NCBI GenBank assembly: GCA_034666705.1
Contig: JAXDLH010000479.1
Span: forward strand, 1 to 10,510
Reading direction: 5' to 3'
Source: JAXDLH01 sp034666705
Lineage (GTDB): Bacteria > Chloroflexota > UBA6077 > SHYK01
DNA: 10,510 bases
The notes beneath the pieces were generated by a model. The model was not told the DNA's origin, did no database searches, and was given only the letters and a program-made list of their open reading frames with translations. Each line of letters begins with the position of its first letter. Position 1 is the first letter of the stretch. The position numbers were made by a program, and so were the translations under genes. Of the stretch, positions 1-8,713 are shown in pieces.

Positions 1-688
1 CGGGTATCGAACCGTCAACGAGGAAGACTTGCGCGATGTGTTCGGCGACGAGGATCCGTTTTCGGACTTCTTCGATACCTTTTTCAGCAGTGCGCGTGGG
101 TCCAGTCAGCGGCCCCGGACGGCCCGCCCGCGACGCGGCAGCGACCTGGAGCAGCCAATCGAGGTCACGCTGGCAGAGGCGTTTCGAGGGACTACCCGCG
201 TGCTGTCGCTCCAGATGCCGGACGGCCAGACGCGGCGTCTCGAGGTGCGGATTCCGCCTGGGGTAGACGACGGCTCGCGCGTGCGGATCTCCGCCCAAGG
301 GATGGCCGGCTTAGCCGGCGGGGAACAGGGCGATCTGTACCTCGTTATCTCCGTCCGACCAGACCCGCGCTTCAAGCGCCATGGCGACGACCTGCACTAC
401 CGGCTCGGCGTGCCCATGACCACGATGCTCTTGGGCGGAGAGGCGCGTGTGCCAACGCCCGATGGACGGACGCTCGCCCTCACCATTCCCGCTGGGACCC
501 AGGACGGTCGCGTCTTTTTTCTGCGCGGGCAGGGGATGCCTCGGCTGAATCTACCGGACCAGTATGGCGACCTGCACGTCGAGGTCCATGCGCGTCTACC
601 TGAGCGCCTTTCGCCACGGCAGCGCGAGCTTATCGAGGAGCTCGCGCGCCTCGAGGCGGGTGCCCGTGAAGGAGTCGGGGCACGATGA
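1..688 (+). CDS. DnaJ/CbpA-type co-chaperone, C-terminal part (5' end outside window)
   Basis: Hsp40 co-chaperone that delivers unfolded protein to DnaK and stimulates its ATPase; cytoplasmic. The frame is open from base 2, so the J-domain lies left of the window. The visible part starts with a Gly/Phe-region stretch (YRTVNEEDLRDVFGD, then DPFSDFFDTFF). Two beta-sheet substrate-binding domains follow: the first with DLEQPIEVTLAEAFRGT and RIPPGVDDGSRVRI, the second with GDDLHYRLGVPMTTMLLGGE and TIPAGTQDG, ending in QYGDLHVEVHARLPERLS. There are no cysteines and no CxxCxGxG repeats, so this is a zinc-finger-free (CbpA/class II-like) DnaJ. The TTG at 29 is not the start, because similarity continues upstream of it. 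The TGA stop overlaps the ATG of the next gene (ATGA, 685-688), which implies translational coupling. Family assignment is secure; dnaJ versus cbpA naming is open. Confidence 0.93.
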   Translation, partial: GYRTVNEEDLRDVFGDEDPFSDFFDTFFSSARGSSQRPRTARPRRGSDLEQPIEVTLAEAFRGTTRVLSLQMPDGQTRRLEVRIPPGVDDGSRVRISAQGMAGLAGGEQGDLYLVISVRPDPRFKRHGDDLHYRLGVPMTTMLLGGEARVPTPDGRTLALTIPAGTQDGRVFFLRGQGMPRLNLPDQYGDLHVEVHARLPERLSPRQRELIEELARLEAGAREGVGAR

Positions 689-999
689 GACGTGAAGCAC
701 CCGCGGATCACTACTTACCGCTGTCGGCCGCGGCCCAACTCGTGCGGCTGCCACCTAGCCGGGTACGCCGTTACGTGCGGGCCGGGTTGGTGCGACCACG
801 GGGGGCCGCCGGGCGAGAGCTCCTCTTCGGGGAGCCTGAGCTCGCCCGGCTGCGCCGCATTCGCCGCCTGATCGAGGAGCTGGGGCTCAACGTGGCTGGC
901 GTCGAGGTGGTCTTACGCCTGCTCGACGATCTCGAGTTGCTGCGCAGCACGGTCGAGCAACGAACCGTCCCGAATTCCGCCCGCAGCGGGGCAAGCTGA
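685..999 (+). CDS. MerR-family HTH chaperone modulator/regulator (CbpM- or HspR-like)
   Basis: Small protein of 104 residues with a single N-terminal MerR-type winged helix and a C-terminal helix. The HTH covers roughly residues 10-35 (LPLSAAAQLVRLPPSRVRRY, then VRAGLVRP). It is followed by the helix LFGEPELARLRRIRRLIEEL and the segment GLNVAGVEVVLRLLDDLELL. The last segment and the Leu-rich dimer helix fit CbpM, which binds CbpA/DnaJ and restrains it. HspR, the repressor of dnaK/clpB operons in many high-GC bacteria, has the same fold. The usual HspR wing (GRRYS) is not kept; here it reads GRELLFGE, which tips the call towards CbpM. Its 4-base overlap with a zinc-finger-free DnaJ gene is the expected cbpA-cbpM arrangement. 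The last 15 residues (SVEQR-like tail ending SARSGAS) look unstructured. Which of the two roles it has cannot be settled from sequence alone. Confidence 0.8.
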   Translation: MRREAPADHYLPLSAAAQLVRLPPSRVRRYVRAGLVRPRGAAGRELLFGEPELARLRRIRRLIEELGLNVAGVEVVLRLLDDLELLRSTVEQRTVPNSARSGAS

Positions 1000-1012
1000 T
1001 CCCAACCGGAAG

Positions 1013-1018
1013 AGGAGG
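1013..1018 (+). promoter_or_regulatory. Strong Shine-Dalgarno site of clpB
   Basis: Perfect AGGAGG, 6 bases before the GTG at 1025. It fixes the non-ATG start of clpB and suggests efficient translation despite the GTG codon. Confidence 0.75.
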
Positions 1019-1024
1019 CCCGAC

Positions 1025-3631
<2,607 letters not shown>

Positions 3632-3801
3632 AGGGGTCTGAGGAACGACGAGATCGTGAGGTCGGGTATCGACCGAGGCAGATGACCGCCAGCACGGAAG
3701 GGAGGCCGGACGAGTCAGAGGCGAGCAACGGGGCAATCGCGCCAAAAACGGATGGGGCGTAGCCCAGTCGACGAGACTCAACGAGATTGGAGGCAGAGCT
3801 C
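3632..3801 (+). other. Intergenic region between clpB and the first hsp20
   Basis: 170 bases without a convincing gene. It holds a small inverted repeat at 3660-3674 (GGTCG/CGACC around a 5-base loop), GGGC-GTA-GCCC at 3755-3765, and one ACTCAA half of a HAIR-like motif at 3776-3781 without its partner. I found no canonical -35/-10 pair, CIRCE or full HAIR site and no U-tract terminator after clpB. The gap is long compared with the others in this cluster, so a separate hsp20 promoter here is plausible but unproven. Confidence 0.4.
3789..3793 (+). promoter_or_regulatory. Shine-Dalgarno site deciding the first hsp20 start
   Basis: GGAGG lies 8 bases before the ATG at 3802. An upstream in-frame TTG at 3787 would overlap this site, so the ATG is chosen. 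Confidence 0.7.
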
Positions 3802-4257
3802 ATGGCAATTCGAGACCCATTGATGGAGTTGGAGGCGCTGCGGCAGCAGATCGACCGTGCCTTTACGGATGGAGGGTACGGGGCATTTCCGAAGTGGCGC
3901 ATGGCGTTCTTGCCAGGCCGCGCCGCTCGCCAATACCCCCTGGTCAATGTGTACGACGACGGCACCGATCTCTACGTCGAGGCCCTCGCTCCCGGAATCG
4001 AGCCGGACAAGTTCGAGATTACGATCGTCGGCGACCGGTTGACGATCGCCGGTGAGAAACCAGGCATCCCGAACGTTGCGCCCGAAAAGGTCCATCGCAC
4101 CGAGCGCGCCGCCGGCCGCTTCATGCGGACCGTCGAGCTGCCCGCGGAGGTGGACGCCGACAAGGTTGCCACCGTGTACCGGAATGGACTGCTGATGCTG
4201 ACGCTGCCGCGCGCCGAATCGGCCAGGCCGCGCCGCATTGAAGTCCACGCGAATTGA
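3802..4257 (+). CDS. Small heat-shock protein, Hsp20/alpha-crystallin family (first of pair)
   Basis: ATP-independent holdase that binds unfolding proteins and hands them to DnaK/ClpB; cytoplasmic oligomer. Product 151 residues, typical of bacterial Hsp20. A short N-terminal helix (MAIRDPLMELEALRQQIDRAF) leads into an alpha-crystallin domain from about residue 43 (YPLVNVYDDGTDLYVEALAP) through FEITIVGDRLTIAGEK and ERAAGRFMRTVELP to NGLLMLTLPRAE. The last motif has GLL where GVL is the family norm. The C-terminal tail ends RRIEVHAN, where I-E-V can serve as the IxI/V oligomerisation motif. The start is set by GGAGG 8 bases upstream. The second hsp20 follows 16 bases later, so the two are probably co-transcribed. 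The family call is secure; the specific client range is unknown. Confidence 0.95.
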   Translation: MAIRDPLMELEALRQQIDRAFTDGGYGAFPKWRMAFLPGRAARQYPLVNVYDDGTDLYVEALAPGIEPDKFEITIVGDRLTIAGEKPGIPNVAPEKVHRTERAAGRFMRTVELPAEVDADKVATVYRNGLLMLTLPRAESARPRRIEVHAN

Positions 4258-4273
4258 GAGGAGCCGTGCAGCT

Positions 4274-4669
4274 ATGGCAGAAGCGACTGTGCTGGCACCG
4301 CCCAGCCAGACAAGCGCAAACCGCGAGCCCACTCGGAGCGAAGCAGCGTATATTCCACCGCCGGTAGACATCTACGACGACGAGCAGGGCCTCGTGCTGC
4401 TGGCAGACCTGCCCGGCGTCGAGCCCGATGCGCTGGACGCCCGCGTCGCCGATGGGGTCCTGACCATCCAGGCAAAGGCCGGCCACATCGCGATCGGCGA
4501 TCCGGTCCACCGAGAGTTCCAGCTGACGGGTTTCTTTCGACAGTTTCAGCTCCCTGAGGAGGTCGACGCCGCGCGGATTTCGGCTGAGCTGAAGTATGGC
4601 GTGCTTACGCTGCGGCTCCCCCGCGCCGAGCGTGCGGAGCCCCGCCGCATCCAGGTCCGCGTCTCCTAG
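4274..4669 (+). CDS. Small heat-shock protein, Hsp20/alpha-crystallin family (second of pair)
   Basis: Second holdase of the locus, 131 residues. After a short Pro/Ser-rich head (MAEATVLAPPSQTSANREP) the alpha-crystallin domain runs from about residue 33 (PPVDIYDDEQGLVLLADLPG), through DARVADGVLTIQAKA and REFQLTGFFRQFQLPEEVD, to the canonical LKYGVLTLRLPRAE. The tail RRIQVRVS carries an IxV motif. It lacks the N-terminal helix of its neighbour and differs clearly in sequence, so the pair are diverged paralogues rather than a recent copy. The ATG is preceded by AGAGGAG at 4257-4263, about 10 bases upstream. An in-frame TTG at 4238 lies inside the previous gene and lacks a site of its own. The gene is followed at once by a strong hairpin. 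It could form mixed oligomers with the first Hsp20 (inference). Confidence 0.94.
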   Translation: MAEATVLAPPSQTSANREPTRSEAAYIPPPVDIYDDEQGLVLLADLPGVEPDALDARVADGVLTIQAKAGHIAIGDPVHREFQLTGFFRQFQLPEEVDAARISAELKYGVLTLRLPRAERAEPRRIQVRVS

Positions 4670-4676
4670 ATAAAAA

Positions 4677-4712
4677 CGCGGCGGCGGTCACCCTCCCCCG
4701 ACCGCCGCCGCG
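4677..4712. terminator. 13-bp GC hairpin after the heat-shock block; T-tract only on minus strand
   Basis: Perfect inverted repeat: CGCGGCGGCGGTC (4677-4689), 10-base loop, GACCGCCGCCGCG (4700-4712). It sits 7 bases after the stop of the second hsp20. On the plus strand it is followed by CCCCCGATG, without a U-tract. On the minus strand it runs straight into TTTTT (complement of 4672-4676), a textbook intrinsic terminator for leftward transcription. It may end the hsp20 transcript as a hairpin-only terminator, protect its 3' end, or stop antisense transcripts entering the heat-shock genes. Confidence 0.75.
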
Positions 4713-4902
4713 CCCCCGATGGGCCAGTGCAGCCGACCCACGTGTTATCTTTCTTCAGCACCGCGGGGCGAAAGCTCCGCCTCCGGTATCTCTTCAGTCC
4801 GCGGTTGCGATGGCATTCCTTCGCGAGCTGCTAAGGCAGGCCGCAGGCACCGCCGTCTCACGCCCAAATTGTCACGCGGACTTCCCGCACTGAAGGAGAC
4901 AC
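4713..4902 (+). promoter_or_regulatory. ppc leader/promoter region with GNRA hairpin and direct repeat
   Basis: 190 bases with no supported gene. It contains a 7-bp hairpin with a GAAA tetraloop (GCGGGGC 4763-4769, GCTCCGC 4774-4780, one G-U pair). An imperfect direct repeat is also present: TCTTCAG-CA-CCGCGG at 4752-4766 and TCTTCAG-T-CCGCGG at 4791-4804. The two CCGCGG blocks are self-complementary and could pair with each other instead of the hairpin. AAGGAG at 4893-4898 lies 4 bases before the GTG of ppc. No clear -35/-10 pair was found. Regulatory function is inferred only. Confidence 0.4.
4752..4804 (+). repeat. Imperfect direct repeat (two copies, 39-base spacing)
   Basis: Copies at 4752-4766 and 4791-4804 share TCTTCAG followed by CCGCGG, differing by CA versus T between the blocks. 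The repeat flanks the GAAA hairpin upstream of ppc. Function unknown. Confidence 0.5.
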
Positions 4903-7695
4903 GTGAGCCCGCCCGAGGATACGTCTGGCCGATCGATCGTGTCGCCGGAGCTGCGCGACAACGTGCGGATGCTCGGCACCGCACTTGGCACCGTGCTCCA
5001 GGAACAGGGTGGAAGCGAGCTGTACGGGCTCGTCGAGGAGATCCGCCAAGCGGCGATCGCAGCGCGTCGTGACGGGAGTGACGATGCGCGCCGGGCACTT
5101 GCCCGACGCCTCGCAGCGCTCGAGTCGGAGACGGCGGTGCACGTGATCCGAGCGTTTGCCACCTACTTCCACCTGATCAACATTGCCGAGGAAACCGAAC
5201 GGTTGCGCCGCCTGCGCGAGCAGGAATCACGCGCACGGCCACCGGTGCGGGCCGGGTCCATCGCAGATGCCGTGCAGCGGCTTGCCGCACGAGGAGCCGG
5301 CGCCGATCTCCACGCCCGACTCATCAGCGAGCTCCGCGTGCAGCCAGTCCTCACGGCACACCCGAGCGAGGTTCGCCGCCGCTCGATCATTACTCATCTC
5401 GTCCGGACGCGCGCCCAGTTGAGCCGACTGAGCGCGACCGCCCTGGCGCCATCGGAGCGAGCGGCGGGCGAGGCCGCCCTGCTCCGCGAGATCACCGCCT
5501 TATGGCAGACGGACGAGGCTCGCGCCCAGGCGCAAACGCCTATGGAGGAGGTCGCCCATGGGCTGTTCTATCTAAGTGGGACTATCTACGACGTCGTGCC
5601 AGCGCTCTACCGCGACCTGCAGGAGGCGCTTGACGGGTCTTACCCCGGCAACCCGTTCAGCCTGGATACCTTCCTGCGCTTTGGGTCGTGGATCGGCGGT
5701 GATCGCGACGGCAACCCTTCCGTGACCTCAGACGTGACGCGAGACGCGTTGCTGAGCCAACATCGAGCTGTGCTGGAACGCTACGACCTGGAATTAGAAG
5801 AGCTTGTGGGCATACTCAGCCAGTCGACGCGCCGCGTGGCAGTATCCTCGGAACTCGTGGCGTCCCTCGCCGCCGACAAGGCGGCGTTTCCGGCGTTGGC
5901 ACAGGAAGTCGAGCGGCAGTTCCCCTTCGAACCATACCGCCAGAAGCTGCGGCTCATGCGCGCGCGGCTGGCCGCATCGGCGCAGCCCACGGCCGCAGAC
6001 AGCACGCAACCGCGATACCGGGATGCCGCCGCGCTCGTCGCCGATCTCCAGGTGATCCAGGAGAGCCTGGCGCAGCATTCCGGTGGGCGCCAGGCCCACG
6101 CCGAGATCGCAGACCTGATCTGCCGCGTCACGGTGTGTGGATTTCACCTTGCATCGCTGGACGTGCGGCAGGATGCGAGCGTCCATGAGTCCGCCGTCGC
6201 CGATGTGCTGGTCCGTCGGGGCATCACGGATGACTATGAGGAACTGCCAGAGGCCGAACGAGCGGCGCTTCTCGGACGAGTCCTGGCTGAGCCCGCGTGG
6301 CCCGCGGCCAGCGACCGTGAGATCGCGCCGGCGACGGCGGAAACCCTGCGCGTCCTCGCCGTCATGCGGGAGATGCAGGCTCGGCTTGGAGCCGAGGCGT
6401 GCCATACCTACATCGTAAGTCAGACCCAACATACCAGCGACCTCCTCGCGGTGCTCGTGCTGGCACGCGAAGCCGGCCTGACGGAGATCTCGGCGGGCGG
6501 AACCGCGCCCGGGGCGCTGCGCCTGGTGCCACTGTTTGAGCACATCGATGCGCTCCAACGCAGCGGCGAGATCATGGACGCGCTGTTGCAATTCGAGCCC
6601 CACCGCACAATGCTTGCCCAGTGGGGCAATGTGCAGGAGGTGATGGTCGGCTATTCAGACAGCAATAAGGACGGCGGGTACCTCACCGCCAATTGGGAGG
6701 TCTATCGGGCCAAACGCGTCATTGCGGAGGTGTGCCAACGCCACGGCGTCGATCTTATGCTCTTCCATGGCCGCGGCGGCGCCATCGGCCGCGGTGGTGG
6801 CCCCACGCTGCGGGCCATCGCCGGCGAGCCGCCCGAGGCGCTGCGGGGCCGCTTCAAAACCACCGAGCAGGGCGAGGTCGTGTACACGCGCTACGCCAAT
6901 CCGGCTATCGCCCACCGCCATCTCGAGCAGATCGTCGGCGCCGTCCTCCTGGCCTCAACGCGCGACGACGACCCAATCGCTCCGCACTGGGTAGCCTGCA
7001 TGGAGAAGCTGTCAGCCCACGCCTACGCAGCGTACCGCGCCCTCGTCTACGAGACCCCCGGGTTCGTCGAATACTTCCTCGAGGCGACGCCGAACCGGGA
7101 GATTGGCGAGATGCACCACAGCTCGCGCCCGGCCCGCCGCGGTGGCAACGAATCGATCACTACGCTGCGCGCCATTCCGTGGGTCTTCAGTTGGGCCCAA
7201 ACGCGCGTGAACATCCCGGGGTGGTATGGCGTTGGCACTGCCCTGACTGCGTTCATCGAGGCGGGGCACGGCGGAATCGAGCAGCTACAGGAGATGCATC
7301 GGGCGTGGCCGTTCTTTCAAACGTTGCTCGACAATGCGCAAATTAGCCTGGCCACGAGCGACATGGCCACCGCAGCCCAATACGCGGAGCTGGTGCGGGA
7401 CCGGGAGCTGGCCGGGCGGATCTTCCCGCAGATCGTGGCCGAATACGAGCGCAGCGCCCGCGCCCTCCTCGCCATCACCGGGCAGACGGAGCTCCTCGAC
7501 TCCCTCCCGGTCCTGCGCGAATCCATCGCCCTGCGGAATCCGTACGTCGACCCGCTCCATGCCGTCCAGGTGGAGTTCTTGCGTCGGCTGCGCGCCCAAC
7601 CCACCGACGGGGACGAAGCCGACCACGAGCGACTCGGCTATGTCGTCCACCACTCGATCAACGGCATCGCCGCCGGGCTGCAAAGCACGGGGTGA
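4903..7695 (+). CDS. ppc: Phosphoenolpyruvate carboxylase
   Basis: Cytoplasmic enzyme fixing bicarbonate onto PEP to give oxaloacetate and phosphate, replenishing the TCA cycle. 930 residues, against 883 in E. coli. Visible motifs: catalytic His153 in VLTAHPSE; GGDRDGNP (265-272); metal ligands Glu546 (VPLFEHID) and Asp586 in VMVGYSDSNKDGG (Lys589 included); FHGRGGAIGRGGGP (621-634) with Arg624 and Arg630; Arg756 in LRAIPW; C-terminus INGIAAGLQSTG. Odd points: HPSE replaces the near-invariant HPTE. In the E. coli aspartate-inhibitor site, Lys773 aligns without a gap to Thr818 (LATSD for FAKAD) and Asn881 to Ser928 (STG for NTG), while the equivalents of Arg587 (Arg630) and Arg832 (Arg878) remain. 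Start is GTG with AAGGAG just upstream. It looks monocistronic between the 4677 hairpin and the methyltransferase. Function is secure; altered feedback is inference. Confidence 0.97.
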   Translation: MSPPEDTSGRSIVSPELRDNVRMLGTALGTVLQEQGGSELYGLVEEIRQAAIAARRDGSDDARRALARRLAALESETAVHVIRAFATYFHLINIAEETERLRRLREQESRARPPVRAGSIADAVQRLAARGAGADLHARLISELRVQPVLTAHPSEVRRRSIITHLVRTRAQLSRLSATALAPSERAAGEAALLREITALWQTDEARAQAQTPMEEVAHGLFYLSGTIYDVVPALYRDLQEALDGSYPGNPFSLDTFLRFGSWIGGDRDGNPSVTSDVTRDALLSQHRAVLERYDLELEELVGILSQSTRRVAVSSELVASLAADKAAFPALAQEVERQFPFEPYRQKLRLMRARLAASAQPTAADSTQPRYRDAAALVADLQVIQESLAQHSGGRQAHAEIADLICRVTVCGFHLASLDVRQDASVHESAVADVLVRRGITDDYEELPEAERAALLGRVLAEPAWPAASDREIAPATAETLRVLAVMREMQARLGAEACHTYIVSQTQHTSDLLAVLVLAREAGLTEISAGGTAPGALRLVPLFEHIDALQRSGEIMDALLQFEPHRTMLAQWGNVQEVMVGYSDSNKDGGYLTANWEVYRAKRVIAEVCQRHGVDLMLFHGRGGAIGRGGGPTLRAIAGEPPEALRGRFKTTEQGEVVYTRYANPAIAHRHLEQIVGAVLLASTRDDDPIAPHWVACMEKLSAHAYAAYRALVYETPGFVEYFLEATPNREIGEMHHSSRPARRGGNESITTLRAIPWVFSWAQTRVNIPGWYGVGTALTAFIEAGHGGIEQLQEMHRAWPFFQTLLDNAQISLATSDMATAAQYAELVRDRELAGRIFPQIVAEYERSARALLAITGQTELLDSLPVLRESIALRNPYVDPLHAVQVEFLRRLRAQPTDGDEADHERLGYVVHHSINGIAAGLQSTG

Positions 7696-7701
7696 ACGTT
7701 C

Positions 7702-7733
7702 GCCGAGCATGCGCGGCAACGTACACGCTCGGC
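7702..7733 (+). terminator. Possible stem-loop after ppc
   Basis: GCCGAGC (7702-7708) and GCTCGGC (7727-7733) form a 7-bp stem around an 18-base loop, starting 7 bases after the ppc stop. No U-tract follows, so terminator function is weak; it could be an RNA 3'-end structure. Confidence 0.3.
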
Positions 7734-7779
7734 TCGTCGTGCGCGCGGGGCACTACCATACCAACGCCTATTGCGACCC

Positions 7780-7784
7780 GGAGG
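7780..7784 (+). promoter_or_regulatory. Shine-Dalgarno site deciding the methyltransferase start
   Basis: GGAGG lies 7 bases before the ATG at 7792. The in-frame TTG at 7771 lies upstream of this site, so the ATG is preferred. Confidence 0.65.
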
Positions 7785-7791
7785 AATTGGG

Positions 7792-8598
7792 ATGGACGCA
7801 CCAGTCGCTCGAGCATCTGACCGCTGGAATCAGGGTAGCGCCTACGAGCCGTTTATCGGACGCTGGAGCCGGCTGGTCGCGGTGGAGTTTCTCAGTTGGC
7901 TCGGCCTCGCACCCGGGGGGCGCTGGCTGGACGTCGGCTGCGGCACCGGCGCGCTCACCGCGACCATTCTCGAGCAGGGCACCCCGAGCCAGGTCAAGGG
8001 CATTGACCCGGCCCCGGCGTTTGCGGCCTTCGCCCGGGCACAGCTGACTGACCCACGGGCGGCGTTTGCAGTCGGCGAGGCCCAGCAGCTTCCGGAACTG
8101 GATGCAAGCTATGACGCAGTGGTGGCGGGCTTGGTCTTGAACTTCGTGCCCGAACCAGCGCGAGCGCTTGAGGAGATGAGCCGCGTTGTTCGCCCGGGCG
8201 GGACGGTCGCCGGCTACGTATGGGACTACGCCGGAGGGATGGAGCTGTTGCGGTACTTCTGGGACGCAGCGGCGGCGCTCGATCCCCAAGCCGGCGCGCT
8301 TGACGAGGGCCAGCGGTTCCCGCTCTGTGCACCCGCCGCGCTCACAGACCTGTTCCGTGACGCCGGCTTGCACGAGGTTGAGGCTTGGGCGATCGAGGTC
8401 CCCACGGTCTTTCGGGATTTCGCGGATTACTGGAATCCCTTCCTGGGCGGCCAGGGTCCAGCACCCGGCTACGCGCTGTCACTCTCAGATGATCGCCGCG
8501 CCACGTTGCGCCAGCGCCTCGAGCGTACCTTGCCCATCGCAAGTGACGGCATGATCCGGCTCACGGCACGGGCGTGGGCCGTGCGCGGGCAACGATAG
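7792..8598 (+). CDS. Class I SAM-dependent methyltransferase (UbiE/Methyltransf_11-like)
   Basis: Soluble protein of 268 residues with a Rossmann methyltransferase domain. SAM-binding motif I is WLDVGCGTGALT (45-56). An acidic residue ends the second strand (VKGIDPAPAF), then come VGEAQQLPELDASYDAVVAG and FVPEPARALEEMSRVVRPGG, the usual order in UbiE/COQ5-type and generic small-molecule methyltransferases. The C-terminal third (about 150-268), with GMELLRYFWDAAAALDP and FRDFADYWNPFLGG, probably caps the substrate pocket. The substrate cannot be told. The start is set by GGAGG at 7780-7784. It lies 96 bases after ppc in the same direction, with a possible hairpin between them, so co-transcription is uncertain and no pathway link to ppc is evident. 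Confidence 0.92.
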   Translation: MDAPVARASDRWNQGSAYEPFIGRWSRLVAVEFLSWLGLAPGGRWLDVGCGTGALTATILEQGTPSQVKGIDPAPAFAAFARAQLTDPRAAFAVGEAQQLPELDASYDAVVAGLVLNFVPEPARALEEMSRVVRPGGTVAGYVWDYAGGMELLRYFWDAAAALDPQAGALDEGQRFPLCAPAALTDLFRDAGLHEVEAWAIEVPTVFRDFADYWNPFLGGQGPAPGYALSLSDDRRATLRQRLERTLPIASDGMIRLTARAWAVRGQR

Positions 8599-8651
8599 CG
8601 GCCTCCGTGCCGATTCACGATTCGGTCGTAACATGGTTGCTTGATTTAGTT

Positions 8652-8693
8652 AGTCGCTCCCGGAGTCGCTCGTGCAACCGCGTTCGGTATGAT
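8652..8693 (+). promoter_or_regulatory. Putative promoter/operator of the DUF1801 gene
   Basis: TATGAT at 8688-8693 matches the -10 consensus at 5 of 6 bases, 20 bases before the start codon. Just upstream are two exact copies of AGTCGCTC (8652-8659 and 8664-8671), repeated with a 12-base period and covering where a -35 box would lie. No good TTGACA-like box exists, so an activator-dependent promoter is possible. Weak evidence. Confidence 0.35.
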
Positions 8694-8713
8694 TCTCGGG
8701 TGAGGTGTCGCAT

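Noticed and set aside
3632..3801. CIRCE or HAIR heat-shock operator before hsp20 or clpB
   Set aside because: Only an isolated ACTCAA half-site was found at 3776-3781, with no CTTGAGT partner; no TTAGCACTC/GAGTGCTAA pair anywhere upstream of the heat-shock genes in the window.
4755..4785. T-box riboswitch-like ACCGCGGGG and hairpin upstream of ppc
   Set aside because: Only a short resemblance to the T-box antiterminator; no stem I, no specifier loop, no GGTGG before ACCGCGG, and the downstream gene is not an amino-acid or tRNA-synthetase gene.
5794..6603. Minus-strand open frame of 269 codons opposite ppc
   Set aside because: Antisense shadow of conserved PEPC sequence, no domain pattern and no ribosome site.
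7696..7791. tRNA or small RNA gene between ppc and the methyltransferase
   Set aside because: Only one 7-bp stem is visible; no cloverleaf and no terminator U-tract.
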